NCBI RefSeq assembly: GCF_001243045.1
Contig: NZ_LN849007.1
Span: 1,392,989 to 1,456,988, forward strand
Source of the DNA: Clostridium niameyense
GTDB taxonomy: Bacteria; Bacillota; Clostridia; Clostridiales; Clostridiaceae
Reading direction: 5' to 3'
Length of the DNA: 64,000 bases
Positions 54,170-63,397 of the stretch are shown piece after piece. The notes beneath the pieces were generated by a model that was given only the letters and a program-made list of their open reading frames with translations, ran no database searches and had not been told where the DNA came from. A program made the position numbers and the translations under genes. Each line of letters starts with the position of its first letter. The first letter of the stretch is position 1.

Positions 54170-54688
54170 TTATATAAATATAATCACTAGAGTAGCTCCT
54201 ATAGTAAATCCCAAGTATCTATACATTTTTACACTTTTAATCATTTTTTCTTCAGCTTTTCTGCATTGATTTTTTAGATTATATAAACTTAAATCTATCA
54301 TTTTCTTTTGACCTTCCAAATCCGACTGTCCTAATGCTTTAGATAAGTCTAAAACTATTTTTATATCTTCCTTATTTAAAGAAAGTATTTCATCGTTGTT
54401 TTTAAATGCTATATAAAAAGCTTCATATACACTATTCACTTCATTTTTATATAATATATTTGCTATCTCTTTAAAAATTTTATTTATAGGATATATAGTC
54501 TTTTTAGATATATTAATAAGGATCTCTGGCATTAAAGTATAAGAATACATCATTTCATTTTGAAGTTGACTTATACATATCTCTAATTCTTTAAGCTCCT
54601 TTGTCCTATCCTTAAACCTTGCAGCATATATAAATCCCCAAATAAGGCACCCTGAAAACACTAATATATTTCCTATGGTTTTAACCAT
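54170..54688 (-). CDS. spoIIIAB: Stage III sporulation protein AB
   Basis: 172 residues with membrane helices at both ends and a helical cytoplasmic middle (family block ARFKDRTKELKELEICISQLQNEMMYSYTLMPEIL). It resembles type II secretion GspF-like proteins. The start is ATG 54688, 6 nt after GGGGTG and overlapping the spoIIIAA stop region; the frame runs back 13 codons without a better site. Confidence 0.92.
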   Translation of the reverse strand: MVKTIGNILVFSGCLIWGFIYAARFKDRTKELKELEICISQLQNEMMYSYTLMPEILINISKKTIYPINKIFKEIANILYKNEVNSVYEAFYIAFKNNDEILSLNKEDIKIVLDLSKALGQSDLEGQKKMIDLSLYNLKNQCRKAEEKMIKSVKMYRYLGFTIGATLVIIFI

Positions 54689-54689
54689 G

Positions 54690-55607
54690 TTATGCACCCC
54701 AAATCTTTTCCTTTCTATTAAAGTCATATATATATTCTAAAGTTCCTACTCCTTTCCTAGAACTTAAAACCACTGCTCTTTTAAACACATTATTTTCAAC
54801 TATATCTTTAAATACTGGTCTTTTATAAAGATCTTCTATACCAAAGCCGTGTATTGTAGTAATTAGATTTACACCTGAATTTAAGGCACATAAAATACTT
54901 TCCATATCCTTATAAGTGCCTATTTCATCACAAACAATTACATCTGGTGCCATGCTTCTTATAGCCATAATTATTCCTTCACTTTTAGGACAGTTGTCCA
55001 TTACATCCGTTCTATACCCTATATCTAATTGAGGAACACCATTAAAAGACGCTGCTATTTCACTTCTTTCATCAATTACACAAACCTTTTTTCCTTTAAA
55101 ATTTGAGTTTTTTACACCTGTAGATAAATTTTTAACTATATCCCTTAAAATAGTTGTCTTTCCACATTTAGGTGGGGAAATTATTATAGTGTTTATTACT
55201 TCTTGATTTTTTACTATAAAATTCATTATATCTTTTGAACAACCTAATACTTGTCTACAAATTCTTATGTTTAAAGAGCCTATATTTTTTATTGTTTTTA
55301 CTTTTCCTCCATCTATAATGCATCTTCCACAAATCCCTACTCTGTGACCTCCATTTATAGTTATATATCCTTGCTTTATTTCTTCTTCAAAAGTATACAT
55401 GGAATAATTACTCATTCTTTGCATAATGCTTGTCATATCTTTAATATTAACTATATAAGAAGAAGAAACTTCTTTATTGTCTACCTGAAAAAGTAGAGGT
55501 TTTCCTATTTTAATTCTTATTTCTTGTAATTTATCTAGATTGTTTATATTCGAAAGTTGATTATTTAAATTTTTAGGTAGTACCTTAAATATTTCTTTTG
55601 TATTCAT
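54690..55607 (-). CDS. spoIIIAA: Stage III sporulation protein AA (ATPase)
   Basis: 305 residues. A RecA-fold secretion-type ATPase with Walker A SPPKCGKTTILRDI and Walker B DVIVCDEIG. The N-terminal part has the conserved RLSNYSMYTFEEEIKQGYITINGGHRVGICGR-like pattern (here QRMSNYSMYTFEEE). It powers or assembles the SpoIIIA channel and is the first gene of the operon. ATG 55607 lies 9 nt after GGAG. No SigE promoter could be assigned with confidence upstream. Confidence 0.94.
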   Translation of the reverse strand: MNTKEIFKVLPKNLNNQLSNINNLDKLQEIRIKIGKPLLFQVDNKEVSSSYIVNIKDMTSIMQRMSNYSMYTFEEEIKQGYITINGGHRVGICGRCIIDGGKVKTIKNIGSLNIRICRQVLGCSKDIMNFIVKNQEVINTIIISPPKCGKTTILRDIVKNLSTGVKNSNFKGKKVCVIDERSEIAASFNGVPQLDIGYRTDVMDNCPKSEGIIMAIRSMAPDVIVCDEIGTYKDMESILCALNSGVNLITTIHGFGIEDLYKRPVFKDIVENNVFKRAVVLSSRKGVGTLEYIYDFNRKEKIWGA

Positions 55608-55680
55608 CTTTTTCATCTCCTTTCTTAATAAAATATCTATTTCAAACTTAATAAAATTATTCCTTAATTTTGAAAATAAA

Positions 55681-55736
55681 ATAAAAGTATGTATTAGACA
55701 GGTGTCTTTTCAATACATACTTTTATCAATTATAAA
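55681..55736 (-). terminator. Terminator of the EamA exporter gene
   Basis: A 15-bp stem (ATAAAAGTATGTATT / AATACATACTTTTAT) followed by T-rich DNA on the minus strand. It separates the exporter from spoIIIAA. Confidence 0.8.
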
Positions 55737-55751
55737 ATAGACTTAAAACAA

Positions 55752-56615
55752 CTAATTTTTATTATTATTCCTGTTTTTGTTATATAAATAAACTATTATA
55801 GCCATAGCAGTTATTATAATTCCACCAATTACACTTAGTATATCTGGTACTTCCCTCCATATGAAAAATCCTATTATAGAAGAAAATACTATATTAGTAT
55901 AATTATATATAGCTACTTCTGATGCAGGGGCATACTTATAGGAATAAGTTAATGAAAATTGTCCTACCGCAGCAAAAATTCCCGTCAATATTAAATATAA
56001 AAACTGTATTTTAGTAAAAGGTTTAAATTTTAATATAGTAAAAGGTAATACACCTAGTACAGAAACCAATGAAAAATAAAAAACTATGGTAGAAGGGTCT
56101 TCTCTATCTTTTAAAAATCTAACTAAAGTGTACGCTCCTCCCGCAAAAGCTGCTGATAAAAACCCTGCTAAAGCAGGTATAATACTTAAGTTTAATTGTG
56201 GTTTTATAACTAATAAGGCTCCTATAAACACCACTATCATTGATATTACCTTCATAAAAGTTAATTCTTCTTTTAAAAAGATAACTGCAAATAATGTTAT
56301 AAAAAATGGTGACAGTTTATTAAGCATAGAAGAATCCGCTAGACTTAATCTGCTTATAGAATAAAAATAAAGTATCACACCTATAAGCCCTAATATGGAT
56401 CTTCCTAACAAGTATTTTTGATTTTCCCTTTTTCCAAACAGAGGAGCCTTACTATTTTTCATTGCTATAAAGGCTATACATAAGCTGATAAGATTTCTAA
56501 ATATAACTTTTTCCATCACAGGAATATCTCCAGCTAATTTAACCATCGCTCCCATAAAAGCAAAGCCTAGAGATGATAAAATCATATATAGTACAGCTTT
56601 AGATTTATTTTCCAC
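55752..56615 (-). CDS. EamA/DMT-family transporter
   Basis: 287 residues, ten membrane helices in two EamA repeats (N-terminal SLGFAFMGAMVKLAG; second repeat GIFAAVGQFSLTYSYKYAPASEVA). Such proteins export amino acids or metabolites. It diverges from glutamate decarboxylase across 320 nt, so shared control is possible, but no GABA or glutamate function can be shown. Confidence 0.87.
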   Translation of the reverse strand: MENKSKAVLYMILSSLGFAFMGAMVKLAGDIPVMEKVIFRNLISLCIAFIAMKNSKAPLFGKRENQKYLLGRSILGLIGVILYFYSISRLSLADSSMLNKLSPFFITLFAVIFLKEELTFMKVISMIVVFIGALLVIKPQLNLSIIPALAGFLSAAFAGGAYTLVRFLKDREDPSTIVFYFSLVSVLGVLPFTILKFKPFTKIQFLYLILTGIFAAVGQFSLTYSYKYAPASEVAIYNYTNIVFSSIIGFFIWREVPDILSVIGGIIITAMAIIVYLYNKNRNNNKN

Positions 56616-56868
56616 AATTATTCCTCCTTATATAAAGTTTATCCTTTGTTATAATAATTAACTCAATTACTTGCACTATTATAAATATAATTATAAAACT
56701 TTTAAATTTATTAATCATATTTTTTTCTTACAATCTTATCTTTTTACTTATCTAATATAACATATCATAATATAGAAGAAAATAAACTAATTTATTTAAA
56801 TTGACATTTTCATTTCAAGAAACGAATGATTTCTTTCATTTTCACTGTTATTAATGATTTTAATGGCT

Positions 56869-56897
56869 TTGCACTATATTTCTTTTATGCATATAAT
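56869..56897 (+). promoter_or_regulatory. SigA promoter of gadB
   Basis: -35 TTGCAC (56869-56874), 17-nt spacer, -10 TATAAT (56892-56897). The expected start is near 56904, giving a 5' leader of about 30 nt containing AGGAGG. The remaining gap toward the EamA gene holds the inverted pair GAAACGAATGATTTC (about 56818-56832) and no gene. Confidence 0.75.
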
Positions 56898-56935
56898 GTT
56901 ATTAATGGAAATTTTAGTTTTTAGGAGGTTTTAAA

Positions 56936-58336
56936 ATGCTATATTCTTCAGATACTAAACAACCTGATAATTATCTAACTCCTATTTTTGGTATAACCAA
57001 AAATAATTGTATAATACCAAAATATAAACTTAGTAAAAATTCTATGGCTCCTCAAGTAGCTTATCGTATGATTAAAGATGAACTTATGAACGAAGGAAAT
57101 GCTCGTTTAAACCTAGCTACTTTTTGCCAAACCTATATGGAAGATGAGGCTAGTAAACTTATGGCAGAAACTTTGGAAAAAAACGCCATAGATAAGTCTG
57201 AATATCCTCAAACTACCGAAATAGAAAATCGTTGCGTTAATATAATTGCAAACCTTTGGAATGTACCTGAAAATGCAAACTTTTTAGGTACTTCTACTGT
57301 TGGTTCTTCTGAGGCTTGTATGTTAGGTGGTATGTCTATGAAGTTTCGTTGGAGGAACCAAGCAAGAAAGTATGGAATTGATATTAATAAGAGAAAACCA
57401 AATCTTGTAATTTCCTCTGGTTATCAAGTATGTTGGGAAAAATTTTGCGTTTACTGGGATGTAGAAATGCGTACAGTTCCTATAGATGACAATACTTTAA
57501 GTTTAAATATAGATAAAGTTTTTGATTATGTAGATGAATATACCATAGGTATAGTCGGCATTTTAGGTATAACCTATACTGGAAAATTTGATGATATTAA
57601 AGCTCTAGATGAAAAGGTAGAGGAATATAATAGTACACATGATATAAAAATTTTTATTCATGTGGATGCAGCTTCTGGTGGTTTATTTACTCCTTTCATT
57701 GATCCAAAGTTTTTATGGGATTTTAGGTTAAAAAATGTAGTTTCAATAAATGCCTCTGGACATAAATACGGTTTAGTATACCCTGGTATAGGTTGGGTTA
57801 TATGGAAAGATGAAAAATATCTTCCTAAAGAATTAATATTTAATGTAAGTTATTTAGGTGGAAAAATGCCAACCTTAGCTATTAACTTTTCAAGATCTGC
57901 AAGTCAAATTATTGGACAGTATTATAATTTCTTACGCTTTGGTTTTGAAGGCTATAGAAAAATCCATCAGCGTACTAAGGATGTCGCTACATATATTTCA
58001 AAAGAGCTAGAAAAAATCGGGTTGTTTGAAATATACAATAATGGACAAAACCTCCCTATAGTTTGCTATAAATTAGAAAAACAAGATAATATAAAATGGA
58101 ATTTATATGATTTATCTGATAGGTTAGCAATGAAGGGTTGGCAAATTCCAGCTTATCCTTTACCTAAAAATCTTGAAAATACAATAATACAAAGAATAGT
58201 ATGTCGTGCAGATTTAGGCTATAATCTAGCTGAACTTTTAATAAAAGATTTTAAAACAGCCATAAACGATTTAGAAAATTCTCATATGTTATTCCATGAA
58301 AAAGATAATCAAGGAAGCTACGGATTTACTCACTAA
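56936..58336 (+). CDS. gadB: Glutamate decarboxylase
   Basis: 466 residues, PLP-dependent group II decarboxylase. It converts glutamate to GABA and CO2, consuming a proton, as in acid resistance or amino-acid catabolism. Seen: NLWNVPENANFLGTSTVGSSEA, the PLP aspartate block FIHVDAASGG, and the PLP lysine in SGHKYGLVYPG. The N-terminal helix and the C-terminal region match bacterial GadB/GadA in length. AGGAGG precedes the ATG. No glutamate/GABA antiporter gene is adjacent, unlike Escherichia coli or Lactococcus gad clusters. Confidence 0.94.
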   Translation: MLYSSDTKQPDNYLTPIFGITKNNCIIPKYKLSKNSMAPQVAYRMIKDELMNEGNARLNLATFCQTYMEDEASKLMAETLEKNAIDKSEYPQTTEIENRCVNIIANLWNVPENANFLGTSTVGSSEACMLGGMSMKFRWRNQARKYGIDINKRKPNLVISSGYQVCWEKFCVYWDVEMRTVPIDDNTLSLNIDKVFDYVDEYTIGIVGILGITYTGKFDDIKALDEKVEEYNSTHDIKIFIHVDAASGGLFTPFIDPKFLWDFRLKNVVSINASGHKYGLVYPGIGWVIWKDEKYLPKELIFNVSYLGGKMPTLAINFSRSASQIIGQYYNFLRFGFEGYRKIHQRTKDVATYISKELEKIGLFEIYNNGQNLPIVCYKLEKQDNIKWNLYDLSDRLAMKGWQIPAYPLPKNLENTIIQRIVCRADLGYNLAELLIKDFKTAINDLENSHMLFHEKDNQGSYGFTH

Positions 58337-58370
58337 AATAATTAAAATATATCTATATAATTTTGAAAAC

Positions 58371-58400
58371 AAGGGTTTGATTGAAAATTATCAAACCCTT
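58371..58400. terminator. Terminator after gadB
   Basis: An 11-bp perfect stem (AAGGGTTTGAT / ATCAAACCCTT) with an 8-nt loop. T-rich on both sides, it could also end the small minus-strand frame beyond it. Confidence 0.82.
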
Positions 58401-58411
58401 ATATATTAATT

Positions 58412-58600
58412 TTATTTAGACTTTTTCTTTTTACTCTCCCCTACTATTTTACCAATGCTATAACCACAGAATAAAACACAAAAAATTTCAATTATATATA
58501 TTATTGTTTTTAATTGTAATGGTAAAATAATAGATTCGGTAAATATCCCTAAAAAATCATAAATATGCTTATTATAAGAATTCTTAAATCCTTCATAATT
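58412..58600 (-). CDS. Possible small membrane protein, start uncertain
   Basis: A minus-strand frame of about 60 codons reads as a plausible one-helix membrane protein (SIILPLQLKTIIYIIEIFCVLFCGYSIGKIVG, basic tail KKKKSK) and ends at a terminator. There is no ATG, GTG or TTG in frame near its 5' end. A good ribosome-binding site and ATG exist there but lead to a different frame that stops after 15 codons. It is therefore either frameshifted or uses a rare start. Confidence 0.35.
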   Translation of the reverse strand, partial: NYEGFKNSYNKHIYDFLGIFTESIILPLQLKTIIYIIEIFCVLFCGYSIGKIVGESKKKKSK

Positions 58601-58884
58601 ATTACACCTCTTATTTTAATATGTCTATAATAAACATATACTTTATTACATTCTCTGACATTTTTTCACTATACCCCTATTTATTTCACTATAGATAATC
58701 CCAAAGCACTTTTTAATTTTTAATTATTTTCTATAAACTTAGTTATATTATCTTATCTCCATATCTTTACTTATAATCCTGTAATTATTATATTCATAAA
58801 TTACTTTAATAGCTAATATAGAATTATTTTACTAGTTGTGTTATCTCATCTTAATTTTATTAAATATGTTTTATTAATCTTAAA
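58601..58884. other. Intergenic, nothing recognised
   Basis: AT-rich with stops in all frames; only short palindromic bits and no promoter or gene that can be supported. Confidence 0.4.
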
Positions 58885-58919
58885 AACCGCTAATTAATCT
58901 TAAATATTAATTAGCGGTT
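58885..58919 (-). terminator. Terminator of the aminotransferase gene
   Basis: A 14-bp perfect stem (AACCGCTAATTAAT / ATTAATTAGCGGTT) with a 7-nt loop, 15 nt past the stop, with T-rich sequence following on the minus strand. Confidence 0.82.
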
Positions 58920-58934
58920 ATATTTACTTAATTA

Positions 58935-60119
58935 TTATTTATATTCTTTTGCAAGCTTTTCAAATGATGGCATGGAATTCTTTATTTGTTCAGTTGTAAC
59001 ACAATAAGATATTCTTACATAACCTGGACAACCAAAGTCATCAGCAGGAACTAATAATAACTCATGTTTTTTAGCCTTTTCGCAGAAAGCATAAGCATCT
59101 GATTCCATTGCTTTAACAAATAAATAGAATGCACCATCTGGTTTTATACATTTATAACCTAATTCAGTTAATCCATTATATAATATATCTCTATTTTTCT
59201 TATAAACTGAAATATCAGCAGTTTGACCAACACATTTTGCAACTACTCTTTGGAATAAACTTGGCGCACATACAAATCCTAGTGATCTACCTGCCCCACA
59301 TACTGCAGCATATGCATCTTGCCAATCTTCCATTTCGTTAGATACGACTATATATCCAATTCTTTCTCCTGGTAATGAAAGAGATTTACTAAATGAATAG
59401 CAAACAAATGTATTATCATAGTATTTTGTTAGATAAGGAACTTCTATATCATCATAAACTAACTCTCTGTAAGGCTCGTCTGAAATTAAATATATTGGAT
59501 GACCATATTCAGCTGATTTTTCTTTAAGTACCTTACAAACTGATTTAATATTTTCTTCAGATAAAATAACTCCAGAAGGGTTATTAGGAGAATTAACAAG
59601 AATAGCTTTAGTATTAGGTGTTATTGCTTCTGTTAATTTATTTATATCAATTTGAAAGTTTTCTTCATTACACTTAACCACAACAGGCTTTCCACCAGCA
59701 TTTTGAATAAATACACGGTATTCAGGGAAAAATGGAGCAAAAACAATAAATTCATCCCCTGGAACAGCTAATGCTTTTAAACATATACAAAGTGAAGCTG
59801 CTGCACCCACTGTCATATATATGTTATTAGGACTCAAATTTGTAGCATATTTTTCATTAATATAATCTGAGATTGCTTTTCTAACATTAAGATCTCCTGG
59901 AGCAGATGTGTAACCATGTAAACGGATAGAATCTTCCTTTTCTAATAATTCTTTAATAGTTTCATTTACACAATCTGGTGCTGGAATGCTAGGATTTCCT
60001 AAACTAAAATCATATACATTTTCTTCACCTATTTCTTTCTTTCTAGTCATTCCATATTCAAAAATGTCACGAATTACAGAACGCTTTTTTCCAAGATTAA
60101 GCATGTCTTTTGAAATCAT
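58935..60119 (-). CDS. PLP-dependent aminotransferase (class I/II)
   Basis: 394 residues of fold-type I. Seen: GYTSAPGDLNVRKAI, LVNSPNNPSGVILS (PLP aspartate region), YLISDEPYRELVYDD and the PLP-lysine motif CYSFSKSLSLPGERIGY. It resembles aspartate aminotransferase/aromatic aminotransferase-like enzymes of clostridial amino-acid fermentation; the substrate is not determinable. It is a single gene with a terminator and a leader containing a pairing of GTGGAAGT with ACTTCCAC. Confidence 0.9.
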   Translation of the reverse strand: MISKDMLNLGKKRSVIRDIFEYGMTRKKEIGEENVYDFSLGNPSIPAPDCVNETIKELLEKEDSIRLHGYTSAPGDLNVRKAISDYINEKYATNLSPNNIYMTVGAAASLCICLKALAVPGDEFIVFAPFFPEYRVFIQNAGGKPVVVKCNEENFQIDINKLTEAITPNTKAILVNSPNNPSGVILSEENIKSVCKVLKEKSAEYGHPIYLISDEPYRELVYDDIEVPYLTKYYDNTFVCYSFSKSLSLPGERIGYIVVSNEMEDWQDAYAAVCGAGRSLGFVCAPSLFQRVVAKCVGQTADISVYKKNRDILYNGLTELGYKCIKPDGAFYLFVKAMESDAYAFCEKAKKHELLLVPADDFGCPGYVRISYCVTTEQIKNSMPSFEKLAKEYK

Positions 60120-60252
60120 TTTATTTCCCCCTAAACATAATATAAATTTGAACTTATTATCTTTAATACCTTTCTATAAGATATTAGTTCCCTAAACTCT
60201 TCTAATTCTTTTTATAACTTGTTTGTAAATTTATTTAACTTCACATTCTAGC

Positions 60253-60327
60253 GTGGAAGTTTTGAATTTTCTGATATTTTGCAAGATATTCATACTACTT
60301 AATATTTATAAGAGAATTTACTTCCAC
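60253..60327 (-). promoter_or_regulatory. Possible structured leader of the aminotransferase gene
   Basis: On the minus strand GTGGAAGT and ACTTCCAC can close a 75-nt element that contains a second near-palindrome (ATATCTTGCAAAATAT). It lies about 130 nt upstream of the start codon. No T-box specifier or known riboswitch consensus was recognised. Confidence 0.3.
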
Positions 60328-61156
60328 ATATAACTATATTAAGAAAGAAAAATGTGTTTTTTTATATGAATTCTATATTTGTAATATCTTTGTTATTATT
60401 ATAACATATATAATAGATTTTGACTAACTTTTTTATCAATTTTTCATTAAACTTTAACAATATAAATCTATAAATAATAGTAATAATTTAAAAAATATAC
60501 ACTTTTTATTTTTTAAATTAAAATAATACTAATATACACTAACTAAGAAATTTATATGTTTGAAAAAATATTAAATTTATTTAATATTAGAGTAAAAAAA
60601 TTAAAACCCCATAGTAAAATCCGCTTATTCAAGACAATAATCATAGATAAATATAATACTTCTATGGTATAGTTATTCAGCAATATATTAGAATTAGACA
60701 TATTACTGTATTTAAAATTTATTTATTTATTCTTAAAAATAACAACTTATTATCTTTAAGGTAATATTATATATATTCTTTTATTGTTACTTATATAATA
60801 ATCTTTTTGTTAAAATATTATTACAATAAACTATGAAATTATACTTTTATGAGGAACTTAGACAAATTAATAGAATATAATCAAATTTTTGTCAAGATAC
60901 ATGCTGTGCTACTAAGTTAATTTCAACCAATTAGTCATTTCATATAAAGAACGTTAATTAATCTTATTACCTATATATTAATCTTTAACTAATAAAATAT
61001 TCTGATTCAATATTAATCATGAGTTTTTTCTATCATTTTCCAATACTTTTAACCCCTATGTCAATATCATTATATTGAAATTCATATGTTGGCGATCCAT
61101 TATCTTAATTTTACATTAAATCATGAATATTAGTGGTTCTTTCGATTAAATCAAAT
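60328..61156. other. Long AT-rich intergenic region
   Basis: No gene supported. Near 61036-61100 a minus-strand fragment reads SPTYEFQYNDIDIGVKSIGK before a stop, like the end of a lost protein. The rest has stops in every frame. Confidence 0.4.
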
Positions 61157-61771
61157 CTAATAACTATAATCATCAATATAAAACTTATAATTTTTATAAT
61201 AATACTTACGATCTTCTTCTGTAATTTGGCGAATAATCTTACAAGGATTCCCTGCTGCTATAGCATTAGCTGGAATATCCTTTGTAACAACACTTCCAGA
61301 ACCAATAACAACATTATTCCCAATGTGGACTCCAGGATTTACAACAACATTTCCTCCCAGCCAAACATTATCTCCTATTATTATACCAATTCCATATTCA
61401 TATCCAGAATTTCGTGAGTCGGGATGTATTGGATGACCTGCTGTATACAAGGATACATTCGGCGCAAATTGAACATTATTACCTATTATTACTTTTGCAA
61501 CATCCAAAATTATGCAGTTATAATTTGCAAAGAAATGGTCCCCAATCTCAATATTTTTTCCGTAATCACAATGAAAAGGTGCTTTGATATGTACATCTAT
61601 GCCCACTTTTCCAATAATATCTCTTATCAATTTATCAATTTTTTCATTTTCATCTGGCATACAATGATTATACTCATGGACCTTCTTTTCATTTTTCATT
61701 CGTTCTTCTGGTAACCCATCTAACCATGCTTTATATGGAAGACCGGCTAGCATTCTATCTTTATGATTCAT
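61157..61771 (-). CDS. maa: Sugar O-acetyltransferase, maltose acetyltransferase (Maa) family
   Basis: 204 residues. An N-terminal Mac domain (MLAGLPYKAWLDGLPEER) is followed by a left-handed parallel beta helix of hexapeptide repeats (VGIDVHIKAPFHCDYGKNIEIG … VWLGGNVVVNPGVHIGNNVVIGSGSVV). It transfers acetyl from acetyl-CoA to maltose, glucose or related sugars. The catalytic His lies in TAGHPIHPDSRN. The start is ATG 61771 behind GGTGGAG. It stands alone. Confidence 0.9.
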   Translation of the reverse strand: MNHKDRMLAGLPYKAWLDGLPEERMKNEKKVHEYNHCMPDENEKIDKLIRDIIGKVGIDVHIKAPFHCDYGKNIEIGDHFFANYNCIILDVAKVIIGNNVQFAPNVSLYTAGHPIHPDSRNSGYEYGIGIIIGDNVWLGGNVVVNPGVHIGNNVVIGSGSVVTKDIPANAIAAGNPCKIIRQITEEDRKYYYKNYKFYIDDYSY

Positions 61772-62238
61772 AATTTTCTCCACCTTTTATTCTATATTAA
61801 TATACAAAATAAAATTTATTTTACTATTTTTTATATGTTATTTTTTCATTTCCTTAAAAATATGGAATTGCTTTATCAATAATATGATACTAAAAACACC
61901 TAAAATACTTTTTATTTAATCTTATATAAACCTAATAACTATATTTTTAACTACCTAAACTGCTATTTTAATTTTTATTTCTTAACACTCATACTCTTTA
62001 TATATACCACGGAACTTTTCTTCTATACGTAAAATAATATTTTTCTATAATCTTTAATATCTCATTTAAGTTTATACACTTTTTAAAAGAATTCTATTAA
62101 ATTTTATACCATCTGTTACCACTTCATATATACCAGTAAATTCTTCTTCTATTACTCTTACACTCTTTTTACTCTAATAAATTCTTTATCTACTAGATTG
62201 TTATAATGATGAAGAAAAGAGCACATAAACAATAAAAT
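61772..62238. other. Intergenic region with two related protein remnants
   Basis: No intact gene. Two minus-strand pieces share a motif: IEEEFTGIYEVVTDGIKF (about 62090-62160) and IEEKFRGIYKEYEC (about 61987-62030). They look like decayed tandem copies of one small gene. Confidence 0.35.
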
Positions 62239-62285
62239 AAAAAAACTATCTCTTTTAAACATTTGTTTTAAGAGATAGTTTTTAT
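62239..62285 (-). terminator. Terminator of the CD1247-like gene
   Basis: A stem of about 18 bp (AAAAACTATCTCTTTTAAA pairing with TTTTAAGAGATAGTTTTT, one mismatch) around an ACATTTG loop, immediately after the stop. Confidence 0.85.
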
Positions 62286-62290
62286 TTCAA

Positions 62291-62710
62291 TTAATCATTA
62301 TTAGTATTTTCGTGTTTAATATAATCACAGCTACAGAAATCCTCTAAGGATATATTTTCGTGGCAACTAGGACAAAATATCTTTGTCATATCTTTTAGGG
62401 CATCTTTATCAATATATATGGTCTCATTACAGTTTGGGCACTCTACCCCTATAAAGTCTTCTAAAAAATCTTCTTCTTCACAATCTTCATCATAAATGTT
62501 TTCTTGAAGTGAAAGTAAATCCGCATCAATAGTTTCTACATATTCTTGTAAAATACTTTGAGATTCCTTTATATCATTTACTTCTTCTGCTAAAGAATCC
62601 AATATATTAATAATTTCTAAAATAATTCTACCTTCTTTAGTATCCTTATTTATTTCTAGTCCATCCATAAGCCCTCTTAGATACGCCACCTTTGAAATAG
62701 TAGATTTCAT
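62291..62710 (-). CDS. CD1247-type zinc-ribbon protein
   Basis: 139 residues. A helical N-terminal domain (SKVAYLRGLMDGLEINKDTKEGRII) is of the type named after Clostridioides difficile CD1247. It is followed by an acidic coiled region and a C-terminal zinc ribbon with cysteines in GVECPNCNE and KIFCPSCHE. Function unknown; it lies 40 nt after efp and is conserved beside efp in clostridia. A role near translation is speculative. Confidence 0.85.
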   Translation of the reverse strand: MKSTISKVAYLRGLMDGLEINKDTKEGRIILEIINILDSLAEEVNDIKESQSILQEYVETIDADLLSLQENIYDEDCEEEDFLEDFIGVECPNCNETIYIDKDALKDMTKIFCPSCHENISLEDFCSCDYIKHENTNND

Positions 62711-62750
62711 AAAATCACACCCTTACAAATAATATTATCTGTAGTATAGA

Positions 62751-63308
62751 CTAAACTCTTTCCATATATTCACCAGTTCTTGTATCTATTCTTATAACGT
62801 CTCCTTCATTTACGAATAAAGGTACAGGAACTACTGCACCAGTTTCTACAGTTGCTGGTTTCATAACATTTGTAGTAGTGTTTCCTTTTGCTCCTGGTTC
62901 TGTATGTGTTATAGCTAATTCAACAAAGTTTGGAGCTTCTACTGAGAAAGCTTCTCCTTTGAAAAATTTTATTGTAGCGAACATGTTTTCTTTTAAGAAT
63001 TTTATTGCTTCTTCAACTTTATCATATTCTAATGGAATTTGTTCATAAGTTTCTTGATCCATGAAGTAATATAATTGTCCATCAGTATATAAATATTGCA
63101 TTTCTTTTCTTTCAATTACTGCTTCTTGAAGTTTTGCAGTTGGGTTAAATGTTGTTTCAGTTACAGCTCCAGTGATAGCATTTTTTAATTTAGTTCTTAC
63201 AAAAGCCGCTCCTTTTCCTGGTTTTACGTGTAGGAATTCAACAACTACATACACTTGTCCATCTTGTTCAAAAGTAGTTCCTTTTCTTAAATCTCCTGCT
63301 GATATCAT
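62751..63308 (-). CDS. efp: Translation elongation factor P
   Basis: 185 residues with KOW-like, OB and C-terminal S1-like domains. The tip lysine is in [15 protein letters not shown] (about residue 32). EF-P relieves ribosome stalling at polyproline stretches; the Pro preceding Gly-Lys matches the Firmicute loop. TGGAGGG precedes the ATG. A near-palindromic AAGGTATATAATACCTT lies upstream of it. Confidence 0.96.
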   Translation of the reverse strand: MISAGDLRKGTTFEQDGQVYVVVEFLHVKPGKGAAFVRTKLKNAITGAVTETTFNPTAKLQEAVIERKEMQYLYTDGQLYYFMDQETYEQIPLEYDKVEEAIKFLKENMFATIKFFKGEAFSVEAPNFVELAITHTEPGAKGNTTTNVMKPATVETGAVVPVPLFVNEGDVIRIDTRTGEYMERV

Positions 63309-63397
63309 TTATGTATCCCTCCAAAACTTAATATTCCTTTTTATATTATAACCTTTATAAGGTATTATATACCTTTTATATAAGCTATAGACAGTTT

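Noticed and set aside
55617-55680. SigE promoter before spoIIIAA
   Set aside because: A GAATAA-like -35 is visible, but the -10 does not match the SigE consensus well enough to annotate.
60120-60330. T-box leader upstream of the aminotransferase
   Set aside because: A paired element is present, but no T-box bulge sequence (TGGNACCGCG) or specifier loop could be found.
61133-61714. Two plus-strand frames opposite the acetyltransferase gene
   Set aside because: Low-complexity, Ile/Asn-rich translation typical of antisense to hexapeptide repeats; no start signals.
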